This document shows, in pieces, positions 24,286 to 37,916 of a stretch of 64,000 nucleotides of DNA. The stretch comes from Prosopocoilus inquinatus (Eukaryota > Arthropoda > Insecta > Coleoptera > Lucanidae). The first letter of the stretch is position 1; every line of letters begins with the position of its first letter. Both the position numbers and the translations under genes were made by a program. The DNA is taken from the NCBI GenBank assembly GCA_036172665.1, contig CM069877.1, positions 22,593,001-22,657,000 of the forward strand, in the 5' to 3' direction. The notes under the pieces are model-generated. The model was given only the letters and a program-made list of their open reading frames with translations, was not told the DNA's origin and made no database searches.

Positions 24286-26461
24286 GGATGGACTCCAGTA
24301 ACTCTGATGTGAGATACAAAGTTTTTGGACGCAGCAGAAGCTGGAAATAGTTTTGAACGAAACAACACGTATTAGCAGTGTTCCTGTGATGTATCTAATC
24401 GATCCTTACTTAGCTACTATGTTATTTGACGTTTCGATGGACTCTAGTAACTCTATGGTGAGATACGAAATTTTCGGACGCAGCAGAAGCTGGAAATAGT
24501 TTCAAACGAAACAACACGCATTAGCGTTGTTCCTGTGATGTATCTAATCGATCCTTACTCATCTATCATGTTATTTGGCGTTTCGATGGACTCCAGTAAC
24601 TTTGATGTGAGATACGAAGTTCTCGGACGCAGCTGTAGCTGGAAATAGTTTTAAATGAAACAACACGTATTAGCGTTGTTCCTGTGATGTATCTAATCGA
24701 TCCTTACTCATCTATCATGTTATTTGACGTTTCGATGGACTCTAGTAACTCTGATGTGAGATACGAAGTTCTTGGACGCAGCAGGAGCTGGAAATAGTTT
24801 TAAACGAAACAACACGTATTAGCGTTGTTCCTGTGATGTATCTAATCGATCCTTACTCATCTATCATGTTATTTGGCGTTTCGATGGACCCCAGTAACTC
24901 TAATGTAAGATACGAAATTTTCGGACGCAGCAGAAGCTGGAAATAGTTTCAAACGAAACAACACGCATTAGCGTTGTTCCTGTGATGTATCTAATCGATC
25001 CTTACTCATCTATCATGTTATTTGGCGTTTCGATGGACTCCAGTAACTTTGATGTGAGATACGAAGTTTTTGGACGCAGCAGAAGCTGGAAATAGTTTTG
25101 AACGAAACAACACGTATTAGCGTTGTTCCTGTGATGTATCTAATCGATCCTTACTTATCTATCAGGTTATTTGACGTTTCGATGGACTCCAGTAACTCTG
25201 ATGTGAGATACGACGTTTTCGGACGCAGCAGAAGCTGGAAATAGTTTTAAACGAAACAACACGTATTAGCGTTGTTCCTGTGATGTATGTAATCGATCCT
25301 TACTAATCTATCATGTTATTTGACGTTTGGATGGACTTTGATGTGAGATACGAAGTTCTCGGACGCAGCTGTAGCTGGAAATAGTTTTAAATGAAACAAC
25401 ACGTATTAGCGTTGTTCCTGTGATGTATCTAATCGATCCTTACTCATCTATCATGTTATTTTACGTTTGGATGGACTCCAGTAACTCTGATGTGAGATAC
25501 AAAGTTTTTGGACGCAGCAGAAGCTGGAAATAGTTTTGAACGAAACAACACGTATTAGCAGTGTTCCTGTGATGTATCTAATCGATCCTTACTTAGCTAC
25601 TATGTTATTTGACGTTTCGATGGACTCTAGTAACTCTATGGTGAGATACGAAATTTTCGGACGCAGCAGAAGCTGGAAATAGTTTCAAACGAAACAACAC
25701 GCATTAGCGTTGTTCCTGTGATGTATCTAATCGATCCTTACTCATCTATCATGTTATTTGGCGTTTCGATGGACTCCAGTAACTTTGATGTGAGATACGA
25801 AGTTCTCGGACGCAGCTGAAGCTAGAAATAGTTTTAAACGAAACAACACGCATTAGCGTTGTTCCTGTGCTGTATCTAATCGATCCTTACTTATCTATCA
25901 GGTTATTTGACGTTTCGATGGACTCCAGTAACTCTGATGTGAGATACGACGTTTTCGGACGCAGCAGAAGCTGGAAATAGTTTTAAACGAAACAACACGT
26001 ATTAGCGTTATTCCTGTGATGTATGTAATCGATCCTTACTCATCTATCATGTTATTTGACGTTTGGATGGACTCCAGTAACTCTGATGTGAGATACAAAG
26101 TTCTCGGACGCAGCAGAAGCTGGAAATAGTTTTAAATGAAACAACACGCATTAGCGTTGTTCCTGTGATGTATCTAATCGATCCTTACTCATCTATCATG
26201 TTATTTGACGTTTCGATGGACTCTAGTAACTCTGATGTGAGATACAAAGTTTTTGGACGCAGCAGAAGCTGGAAATAGTTTTAAACGAAACAACACGTAT
26301 TAGCGTTGTTCCTGTGATGTATCTAATCGATCCTTACTCATCTATCATGTTATTTTACGTTTGGATGGACTCCAGTAACTCTGAAATAGTTTTAAATGAA
26401 ACAACACGTATTAGCGTTGTTCCTGTGATGTATCTAATCGATCCTTACTCATCTATCATGT
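24286..26461 (+). repeat. Copy of 19715-21890 (spacing 4,571 bp)
   Basis: The 140-bp units at 20666 and 25237 and the 111-bp units at 21700 and 26271 are both exactly 4,571 bp apart. Differences include TTTCAAAC against TTTTAAAC at about 24502. Homology ends inside the unit after the 111-bp monomer, at TTATTTGGCGTCTCG. Confidence 0.75.
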
Positions 26462-29400
26462 TATTTGGCGTCTCGATGGACTCCAGTAACTTTGATGTGA
26501 GATACGAAGTTCTTGGACGCAGCTGAAGCTAGAAATAGTTTTAAACGAAACAACACGCTTTAGCGTTGTTCCTGTGATGTATCTAATCGATCCTTACTTA
26601 TCTATCAGGTTATTTGACGTTTCGATGGACTCCAGTAACTCTGATGTGAGATACCACGTTTTCGGACGCAGCAGAAGCTGGAAATAGTTTTAAATGAAAA
26701 AACACGCATTAGCGTTGTTCCTGTGATGTATCTAATCGATCCTTACTTAGCTACTATGTTATTTGACGTTTCGATGGACTCCAGTAACTCTAATTTGAGA
26801 TACGAAATTTTCGGACGCAGCAGAAGATGGAAATAGTTTTAAATGAAACAACACGCATTAGCGTTGTTCCTGTGATGTATCTAATCGATCCTTACTTATC
26901 TATCATGTTATTTGACGTTTCGATGGACTCTGGTAACTCTGATGTGAGATACGAAGTTCTTGGGCGCAGCAGGAGCTGGAAATAGTTTTAAACAAAGCAA
27001 CACGTATTAGCGTTGTTCCTGTGATGTATCTAATCGATCCTTACTCATCTATCATGTTATTTTACGTTTGGATGGACTCCAGTAACTCTGATGTGAGATA
27101 CAAAGTTTTTGGACGCAGCAGAAGCTATAAATAGTTTTGAACGAAACAACACGTATTAGCTTTATTCCTGTGATGTATCTAATCGATCCTTACTTAGCTA
27201 CTATGTTATTTGACGTTTCGATGGACTCCAGTAACTCTGATGTGAGATACAAAGTTTTTGGACGCAGCAGAAGCTGGAAATAGTTTTGAACGAAACAACA
27301 CGTATTAGCAGTGTTCCTGTGATGTATCTAATCGATCCTTACTTAGCTACTATGTTATTTGACGTTTCGATGGACTCTAGTAACTCTATGGTGAGATACG
27401 AAATTTTCGGACGCAGCAGAAGCTGGAAATAGTTTTAAACGAAACAACACGCATTAGCGTTGTTCCTGTGATGTATCTAATCGATCCTTACTCATCTATC
27501 ATGTTATTTGGCGTTTCGATGGACTCCAGTAACTTTGATGTGAGATACGAAGTTCTCGGACGCAGCTGTAGCTGGAAATAGTTTTAAATGAAACAACACG
27601 TATTAGCGTTGTTCCTGTGATGTATCTAATCGATCCTTACTCATCTATCATGTTATTTGACGTTTCGATGGACTCTAGTAACTCTGATGTGAGATACGAA
27701 GTTCTTGGACGCAGCAGGAGCTGGAAATAGTTTTAAACGAAACAACACGTATTAGCGTTGTTCCTGTGATGTATCTAATCGATCCTTACTCATCTATCAT
27801 GTTATTTGGCGTTTCGATGGACCCCAGAAACTCTAATGTAAGATACGAAATTTTCGGACGCAGCAGAAGCTGGAAATAGTTTCAAACGAAACAACACGCA
27901 TTAGCGTTGTTCCTGTGATGTATCTAATCGATCCTTACTCATCTATCATGTTATTTGGCGTTTCGATGGACTCCAGTAACTTTGATGTGAGATACGAAGT
28001 TTTTGGACGCAGCAGAAGCTGGAAATAGTTTTGAACGAAACAACACGTATTAGCGTTGTTCCTGTGATGTATCTAATCGATCCTTACTTATCTATCAGGT
28101 TATTTGACGTTTCGATGGACTCCAGTAACTCTGATGTGAGATACGACGTTTTCGGACGCAGCAGAAGCTGGAAATAGTTTTAAACGAAACAACACGTATT
28201 AGCGTTGTTCCTGTGATGTATGTAATCGATCCTTACTAATCTATCATGTTATTTGACGTTTGGATGGACTTTGATGTGAGATACGAAGTTCTCGGACGCA
28301 GCTGTAGCTGGAAATAGTTTTAAATGAAACAACACGTATTAGCGTTGTTCCTGTGATGTATCTAATCGATCCTTACTCATCTATCATGTTATTTTACGTT
28401 TGGATGGACTCCAGTAACTCTGATGTGAGATACAAAGTTTTTGGACGCAGCAGAAGCTGGAAATAGTTTTGAACGAAACAACACGTATTAGCAGTGTTCC
28501 TGTGATGTATCTAATCGATCCTTACTTAGCTACTATGTTATTTGACGTTTCGATGGACTCTAGTAACTCTATGGTGAGATACGAAATTTTCGGACGCAGC
28601 AGAAGCTGGAAATAGTTTCAAACGAAACAACACGCATTAGCGTTGTTCCTGTGATGTATCTAATCGATCCTTACTCATCTATCATGTTATTTGGCGTTTC
28701 GATGGACTCCAGTAACTTTGATGTGAGATACGAAGTTCTCGGACGCAGCTGAAGCTAGAAATAGTTTTAAACGAAACAACACGCATTAGCGTTGTTCCTG
28801 TGCTGTATCTAATCGATCCTTACTTATCTATCAGGTTATTTGACGTTTCGATGGACTCCAGTAACTCTGATGTGAGATACGACGTTTTCGGACGCAGCAG
28901 AAGCTGGAAATAGTTTTAAACGAAACAACACGTATTAGCGTTATTCCTGTGATGTATGTAATCGATCCTTACTCATCTATCATGTTATTTGACGTTTGGA
29001 TGGACTCCAGTAACTCTGATGTGAGATACAAAGTTCTCGGACGCAGCAGAAGCTGGAAATAGTTTTAAATGAAACAACACGCATTAGCGTTGTTCCTGTG
29101 ATGTATCTAATCGATCCTTACTCATCTATCATGTTATTTGACGTTTCGATGGACTCTAGTAACTCTGATGTGAGATACAAAGTTTTTGGACGCAGCAGAA
29201 GCTGGAAATAGTTTTAAACGAAACAACACGTATTAGCGTTGTTCCTGTGATGTATCTAATCGATCCTTACTCATCTATCATGTTATTTTACGTTTGGATG
29301 GACTCCAGTAACTCTGAAATAGTTTTAAATGAAACAACACGTATTAGCGTTGTTCCTGTGATGTATCTAATCGATCCTTACTCATCTATCATGTTATTTG

Positions 29401-30064
29401 ACGTTTCGATGGACTCTAGTAACTCTGATGTGAGATACGAAGTTCTTGGACGCAGCAGGAGCTGGAAATAGTTTTAAACGAAACAACACGTATTAGCGTT
29501 GTTCCTGTGATGTATCTAATCGATCCTTACTCATCTATCATGTTATTTGGCGTTTCGATGGACCCCAGTAACTCTAATGTAAGATACGAAATTTTCGGAC
29601 GCAGCAGAAGCTGGAAATAGTTTCAAACGAAACAACACGCATTAGCGTTGTTCCTGTGATGTATCTAATCGATCCTTACTCATCTATCATGTTATTTGGC
29701 GTTTCGATGGACTCCAGTAACTTTGATGTGAGATACGAAGTTCTCAGACGCAGCTGAAGCTAGAAATAGTTTTAAACGAAACAACACGCATTAGCGTTGT
29801 TCCTGTGCTGTATCTAATCGATCCTTACTTATCTATCAGGTTATTTGACGTTTCGATGGACTCCAGTAACTCTGATGTGAGATACGACGTTTTCGGACGC
29901 AGCAGAAGCTGGAAATAGTTTTAAACGAAACAACACGTATTAGCGTTGTTCCTGTGATGTATGTAATCGATCCTTACTCATCTATCATGTTATTTGACGT
30001 TTGGATGGACTCCAGTAACTCTGATGTGAGATACAAAGTTCTCGGACGCAGCAGAAGCTGGAAA
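26404..30064 (+). repeat. Copy of 18900-22560 (spacing 7,504 bp)
   Basis: The TATAAATAG unit (19619 and 27123), the 140-bp unit (20666 and 28170), the 111-bp unit (21700 and 29204) and TTCTCAGACGCA (about 22237 and 29741) all recur at 7,504 bp. The last site differs (CACCTG against CAGCTG). The period is 64 bp shorter than repeat S, so this is a separate duplication and not a continued S copy. Confidence 0.8.
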
Positions 30065-30409
30065 TAGTTTTGAACGAAACATCACGTATTAGCGTTGTTC
30101 CTGTGATGTATCTAATCGATCCTTACTTAGCTACTATGTTATTTGACGTTTCGATGGACTCCAGTAACTCTATGGTGAGATACGAAATTTTCGGACGCAG
30201 CAGAAGCTGGAAATAGTTTTAAACGAAACAACACGCTTTAGCGTTGTTCCTGTGATGTATCTAAACGATCCTAACTCATCTATCATGTTATTTGGCGTAT
30301 CGATGGACTCTAGTAACTTTGATGTGAGATACGAAGTTCTCGGACGCAGCTGTAGCTGGAAATAGTTTTAAATGAAACAACACGTATTAGCGTTGTTCCT
30401 GTGATGTAT

Positions 30410-31855
30410 CTAATCGATCCTTACTTAGCTACTATGTTATTTGACGTTTCGATGGACTCTAGTAACTCTATGGTGAGATACGAAATTTTCGGACGCAGCA
30501 GAAGCTGGAAATAGTTTCAAACGAAACAACACGCATTAGCGTTGTTCCTGTGATGTATCTAATCGATCCTTACTCATCTATCATTTTATTTGGCGTTTCG
30601 ATGGACTCCAGTAACTTTGATGTGAGATACGAAGTTCTCGGACGCAGCTGAAGCTAGAAATAGTTTTAAACGAAACAACACGCATTAGCGTTGTTCCTGT
30701 GCTGTATCTAATCGATCCTTACTTATCTAACAGGTTATTTGACGTTTCGATGGACTCCAGTAACTCTGATGTGAGATACGACGTTTTCGGACGCAGCAGA
30801 AACTGGAAATAGTTTTAAACGAAACAACACGTATTAGCGTTGTTCCTGTGATGTATGTAATCGATCCTTACTCATCTATCATGTTATTTGACGTTTGGAT
30901 GGACTCCAGTAACTCTGATGTGAGATACAAAGTTCTCGGACGCAGCAGAAGCTGGAAATAGTTTTAAATGAAACAACACGCATTAGCGTTGTTCCTGTGA
31001 TGTATCTAATCGATCCTTACTCATCTATCATGTTATTTGACGTTTCGATGGACTCTAGTAACTCTGATGTGATACGAAGTTTTTGGGCGCAGCAGGAGCT
31101 GGAAATAGTTTTAAACGAAACAACACGTATTGGCGTTGTTCCTGTGATGTATGTAATCGATCCTTACTCATCTATCATGTTATTTGACGTTTCGATGGAC
31201 TCCAGTAACTCTAATTTGAGATACGAAATTTTCGGACGCAGCAGAAGATGGAAATAGTTTTAAATGAAACAACACGCACTAGCGTTGTTCCTGTGATGTA
31301 TCTAATCGATCCTTACTTATCTATCATGTTATTTGACGTTTCGATGGACTCTGGTAACTCTGATGTGAGATACGAAGTTCTTGGGCGCAGCAGGAGCTGG
31401 AAATAGTTTTAAACAAAGCAACACGTATTAGCGTTGTTCCTGTGATGTATCTAATCGATCCTTACTCATCTATCATGTTATTTTACGTTTGGATGGACTC
31501 CAGTAACTCTGATGTGAGATACAGTTTTTGGACGCAGCAGAAGCTGGAAATAGTTTTGAACGAAACAACACGTATTAGCAGTGTTCCTGTGATGTATCTA
31601 AACGATCCTTACTTAGCTACTATGTTATTTGACGTTTCGATGGACTCTAGTAACTCTATGGTGAGATACGAAATTTTCGGACGCAGCAGAAGCTGGAAAT
31701 AGTTTTAAATGAAACAATACGTATTAGCGTTGTTCCTGTGATGTATCTAATCGATCCTTACTCATCTATTATGTTATTTGACGTTTCGATGGACTCTAGT
31801 AACTCTGATGTGAGATACGAAGTTCTTGGACGCAGCAGGAGCTGGAAATAGTTTT
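30410..31855 (+). repeat. Copy of 5871-7316 (spacing 24,539 bp)
   Basis: The paired 147-bp units (30954 and 31399 against 6415 and 6860) and the rare variants CATTTTATTTGG, CTTATCTAACAGG and AGAAACTGG match copy 1 of repeat S rather than copy 2. This places the source near 6 kb or in an unseen sibling. A private change here is CTAAACGATCC near 31600, which destroys ATCGAT and is inherited by 43450 and 63290. Confidence 0.75.
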
Positions 31856-34804
31856 AAACGAAACAACACGTATTAGCGTTGTTCCTGTGATGTATCTAAT
31901 CGATCCTTACTCATCTATCATGTTATTTGGCGTTTCGATGGACCGAAGTAACTCTAATGTAAGATACGAAATTTTCGGACGCAGCAGAAGCTGGAAATAG
32001 TTTCAAACGAAACAACACGCATTAGCGTTGTTCCTGTGATGTATCTAATCGATCCTTACTCATCTATCATGTTATTTGGCGTTTCGATGGACTCCAGTAA
32101 CTTTGATGTGAGATACGAAGTTTTTGGACGCAGCAGAAGCTGGAAATAGTTTTGAACGAAACAACACGTATTAGCGTTGTTCCTGTGATGTATGTAATCG
32201 ATCCTTACTAATCTATCATGTTATTTGACGTTTGGATGGACTTTGATGTGAGATACGAAGTTCTCGGACGCAGCTGTAGCTGGAAATAGTTTTAAATGAA
32301 ACAACACGTATTAGCGTTGTTCCTGTGATGTATCTAATCGATCCTTACTCATCTATCATGTTATTTTACGTTTGGATGGACTCCAGTAACTCTGATGTGA
32401 GATACAAAGTTTTTGGACGCAGCAGAAGCTGGAAATAGTTTTGAACGAAACAACACGTATTAGCAGTGTTCCTGTGATGTATCTAATCGATCCTTACTTA
32501 GCTACTATGTTATTTGACGTTTCGATGGACTCTAGTAACTCTATGGTGAGATACGAAATTTTCGGACGCAGCAGAAGCTGGAAATAGTTTCAAACGAAAC
32601 AACACGCATTAGCGTTGTTCCTGTGATGTATCTAATCGATCCTTACTCATCTATCATGTTATTTGGCGTTTCGATGGACTCCAGTAACTTTGATGTGAGA
32701 TACGAAGTTCTCGGACGCAGCTGAAGCTAGAAATAGTTTTAAACGAAACAACACGCATTAGCGTTGTTCCTGTGCTGTATCTAATCGATCCTTACTTATC
32801 TATCAGGTTATTTGACGTTTCGATGGACTCCAGTAACTCTGATGTGAGATACGACGTTTTCGGACGCAGCAGAAGCTGGAAATAGTTTTAAACGAAACAA
32901 CACGTATTAGCGTTATTCCTGTGATGTATGTAATCGATCCTTACTCATCTATCATGTTATTTGACGTTTGGATGGACTCCAGTAACTCTGATGTGAGATA
33001 CAAAGTTCTCGGACGCAGCAGAAGCTGGAAATAGTTTTAAATGAAACAACACGCATTAGCGTTGTTCCTGTGATGTATCTAATCGATCCTTACTCATCTA
33101 TCATGTTATTTGACGTTTCGATGGACTCTAGTAACTCTGATGTGAGATACAAAGTTTTTGGACGCAGCAGAAGCTGGAAATAGTTTTAAACGAAACAACA
33201 CGTATTAGCGTTGTTCCTGTGATGTATCTAATCGATCCTTACTCATCTATCATGTTATTTTACGTTTGGATGGACTCCAGTAACTCTGAAATAGTTTTAA
33301 ATGAAACAACACGTATTAGCGTTGTTCCTGTGATGTATCTAATCGATCCTTACTCATCTATCATGTTATTTGACGTTTCGATGGACTCTAGTAACTCTGA
33401 TGTGAGATACGAAGTTCTTGGACGCAGCAGGAGCTGGAAATAGTTTTAAACGAAACAACACGTATTAGCGTTGTTCCTGTGATGTATCTAATCGATCCTT
33501 ACTCATCTATCATGTTATTTGGCGTTTCGATGGACCCCAGTAACTCTAATGTAAGATACGACATTTTCGGACGCAGCAGAAGCTGGAAATAGTTTCAAAC
33601 GAAACAACACGCATTAGCGTTGTTCCTGTGATGTATCTAATCGATCCTTACTCATCTATCATGTTATTTGGCGTTTCGATGGACTCCAGTAACTTTGATG
33701 TGAGATACGAAGTTCTCAGACGCACCTGAAGCTAGAAATAGTTTTAAACGAAACAACACGCATTAGCGTTGTTCCTGTGCTGTATCTAATCGATCCTTAT
33801 TTATCTATCAGGTTATTTGACGTTTCGATGGACTCCAGTAACTCTGATGTGAGATACGACGTTTTCGGACGCAGCAGAAGCTGGAAATAGTTTTAAACGA
33901 AACAACACGTATTAGCGTTGTTCCTGTGATGTATGTAATCGATCCTTACTCATCTATCATGTTATTTGACGTTTGGATGGACTCCAGTAACTCTGATGTG
34001 AGATACAAAGTTCTCGGACGCAGCAGAAGCTGGAAATAGTTTTAAATGAAACAACACGCATTAGCGTTGTTCCTGTGATGTATCTAATCGATCCTTACTC
34101 ATCTATCATGTTATTTGACGTTTCGATGGACTCTAGTAACTCTGATGTGAGATACGAAGTTTTTGGGCGCAGCAGGAGCTGGAAATAGTTTTAAACAAAG
34201 CAACACGTATTAGCGTTGTTCCTGTGATGTACCTAATCGATCCTTACTCATCTATCATGTTATTTTATGTTTGGATGGACTCCAGTAACTCTGATGTGAG
34301 ATACAAAGTTTTTGGACGCAGTAGAAGCTGGAAATAGTTTTGAACGAAACATCACGTATTAGCGTTGTTCCTGTGATGTATCTAATCGATCCTTACTTAG
34401 CTACTATGTTATTTGACGTTTCGATGGACTCCAGTAACTCTATGGTGAGATACGAAATTTTCGGACGCAGCAGAAGCTGGAAATAGTTTTAAACGAAACA
34501 ACACGCTTTAGCGTTGTTCCTGTGATGTATCTAATCGATCCTAACTCATCTATCATGTTATTTGGCGTATCGATGGACTCTAGTAACTTTGATGTGAGAT
34601 ACGAAGTTCTCGGACGCAGCTGTAGCTGGAAATAGTTTTAAATGAAACAACACGTATTAGCGTTGTTCCTGTGATGTATCTAATCGATCCTTACTCATCT
34701 ATCATGTTATTTTACGTTTGGATGGACTCCAGTAACTCTGATGTGAGATACAAAGTTTTCGGACGCAGCAGAAGCTGGAAATAGTTTTAAATGAAACAAC
34801 ACCT
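31530..34804 (+). repeat. Block R, copy R1
   Basis: This segment reappears at 43382-46660 with an offset of 11,852 bp. Shared markers are CTAAACGATCC, GGACCGAAGTAAC, the 140-bp unit (32142), the 111-bp unit (33176), CAGACGCACCTG and GCAGTAGAAGC. A 146-bp unit at 34777-34922, which spans its right edge, has lost three bases (GATACGTTTTCGG for GATACGACGTTTTCGG). That explains why the offset is 11,852 before it and 11,855 after. Confidence 0.85.
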
Positions 34805-37800
34805 ATTAGCGTTGTTCCTGTGCTGTATCTAATCGATCCTTACTTATCTATCAGGTTATTTGACGTTTCGATGGACTCCAGTAACTCTGATGTGAGATAC
34901 GTTTTCGGACGCAGCAGAAGCTGGAAATAGTTTTAAACGAAACAACACGTATTGGCGTTGTTCCTGTGACGTATGTAATCGATCCTTACTCATCTATCAT
35001 GTTATTTGACGTTTGGATGGACTCCAGTAACTCTGATGTGAGATACAAAGTTTTCGGACGCAGCAGAAGCTGGAAATAGTTTTAAACGAAACAACACGTA
35101 TTGGCGTTGTTCCTGTGATGTATGTAATCGATCCTTACTCATCTATCATGTTATTTGACGTTTCGATGGACTCCAGTAACTCTAATTTGAGATACGAAAT
35201 TTTCGGACGCAGCAGAAGATGGAAATAGTTTTAAATGAAACAACACGCATTAGCGTTGTTCCTGTGATGTATCTAATCGATCCTTACTTATCTATCATGT
35301 TATTTGGCGTTTCGATGGACTCTGGTAACTCTGATGTGAGATACGAAGTTCTTGGGCGCAGCAGGAGCTGGAAATAGTTTTAAACAAAGCAACACGTATT
35401 AGCGTTGTTCCTGTGATGTATCTAATCGATCCTTACTCATCTATCATGTTATTTTACGTTTGGATGGACTCCAGTAACTCTGATGTGAGATGCAAAGTTT
35501 TTGGACGCAGCAGAAGCTGGAAATAGTTTTGAACGAAACAACACGTATTAGCTTTATTCCTGTGATGTATCTAATCGATCCTTACTTAGCTACTATGTTA
35601 TTTGACGTTTCGATGGACTCCAGTAACTCTGATGTGAGATACAAAGTTTTTGGACGCAGCAGAAGCTGGAAATAGTTTTGAACGAAACAACACGTATTAG
35701 CAGTGTTCCTGTGATGTATCTAATCGATCCTTACTTAGCTACTATGTTATTTGACGTTTCGATGGACTCTAGTAACTCTATGGTGAGATACGAAATTTTC
35801 GGACGCAGCAGAAGCTGGAAATAGTTTTAAACGAAACAACACGCATTAGCGTTGTTCCTGTGATGTATCTAATCGATCCTTACTCATCTATCATGTTATT
35901 TGGCGTTTGGATGGACTCCAGTAACTTTGATGTGAGATACGAAGTTCTCGGACGCAGCTGTAGCTGGAAATAGTTTTAAATGAAACAACACGTATTAGCG
36001 TTGTTCCTGTGATGTATCTAATCGATCCTTACTCATCTATCATGTTATTTGACGTTTCGATGGACTCTAGTAACTCTGATGTGAGATACGAAGTTCTTGG
36101 ACGCAGCAGGGGCTGGAAATAGTTTTAAACGAAACAACACGTATTAGCGTTGTTCCTGTGATGTATCTAATCGATCCTTACTCATCTATCATGTTATTTG
36201 GCGTTTCGATGGACCCCAGTAACTCTAATGTAAGATACGAAATTTTCGGACGCAGCAGAAGCTGGAAATAGTTTCAAACGAAACAACACGCATTAGCGTT
36301 GTTCCTGTGATGTATCTAATCGATCCTTACTTAGCTACTATGTTATTTGACGTTTCGATGGACTCTAGTAACTCTATGGTGAGATACGAAATTTTCGGAC
36401 GCAGCCGAAGCTGGAAATAGTTTTAAACGAAACAACACGCATTAGCGTTGTTCCTGTGATGTATCTAATCGATCCTTACTCATCTATCATGTTATTTGGC
36501 GTTTCGATGGACTCCAGTAACTTTGATGTGAGATACGAAGTTCTCGGACGCAGCAGAAGCTGGAAATAGTTTCAAACGAAACAACACGCATTAGCGTTGT
36601 TCCTGTGATGTATCTAATCGATCCTTACTCATCTATCATGTTATTTGGCGTTTCGATGGACTCCAGTAACTTTGATGTGAGATACGAAGTTTTTGGACGC
36701 AGCAGAAGCTGGAAATAGTTTTGAACGAAACAACACGTATTAGCGTTGTTCCTGTGATGTATCTAATCGATCCTTACTTATCTATCAGGTTATTTGACGT
36801 TTCGATGGACTCCAGTAACTCTGATGTGAGATACGACGTTTTCGGACGCAGCAGAAGCTGGAAATAGTTTCAAACGAAACAACACGTATTAGCGTTGTTC
36901 CTGTGATGTATGTAATCGATCCTTACTAATCTATCATGTTATTTGACGTTTGGATGGACTTTGATGTGAGATACGAAGTTCTCGGACGCAGCTGTAGCTG
37001 GAAATAGTTTTAAATGAAACAACACGTATTAGCGTTGTTCCTGTGATGTATCTAATCGATCCTTACTCATCTATCATGTTATTTTACGTTTGGATGGACT
37101 CCAGTAACTCTGATGTGAGATACAAAGTTTTTGGACGCAGCAGAAGCTGGAAATAGTTTTGAACGAAACAACACGTATTAGCAGTGTTCCTGTGATGTAT
37201 CTAATCGATCCTTACTTAGCTACTATGTTATTTGACGTTTCGATGGACTCTAGTAACTCTATGGTGAGATACGAAATTTTCGGACGCAGCAGAAGCTGGA
37301 AATAGTTTCAAACGAAACAACACGCATTAGCGTTGTTCCTGTGATGTATCTAATCGATCCTTACTCATCTATCATGTTATTTTATGTTTGGATGGACTCC
37401 AGTAACTCTGATGTGAGATACAAAGTTTTTGGACGCAGCAGAAGCTGGAAATAGTTTTAAACGAAACAACACGCTTTAGCGTTGTTCCTGTGATGTATCT
37501 AATCGATCATAACTCATCTATCATGTTATTTGGCGTTTCGATGGACTCCAGTAACTTTGATGTGAGATACGAAGTTCTCGGACGCAGCTGTAGCTGGAAA
37601 TAGTTTTAAATGAGACAACACGTATTAGCGTTGTTCCTGTGATGTATCTAATCGATCCTTACTCATCTATCATGTTATTTGGCGTTTCGATGGACTCCAG
37701 TAACTCTGATGTGAGATACAAAGTTTTCGGACGCAGCAGAAGCTGGAAATAGTTTTAAATGAAACAACACCTATTAGCGTTGTTCCTGTGCTGTATCTAA

Positions 37801-37916
37801 TCGATCCTCACTTATCTATCAGGTTATTTGACGTTTCGATGGACTCCAGTAACTCTGATGTGAGATACGACGTTTTCGGACGTAGCAGAAGCTGGAAATA
37901 GTTTTAAACGAAACAA
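34805..37916 (+). repeat. Block P, copy P1
   Basis: The block begins with the ACACCTATTAGCG unit and ends with the GACGTAGCAGAAGC unit. Markers are GAGATGCAAAG (35490), CAGGGGCTGG (about 36106), the 140-bp unit (36860), ATCATAACTC and TGAGACAACACG. Homologous blocks lie 5,355, 11,855 and 17,210 bp downstream. Confidence 0.85.
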
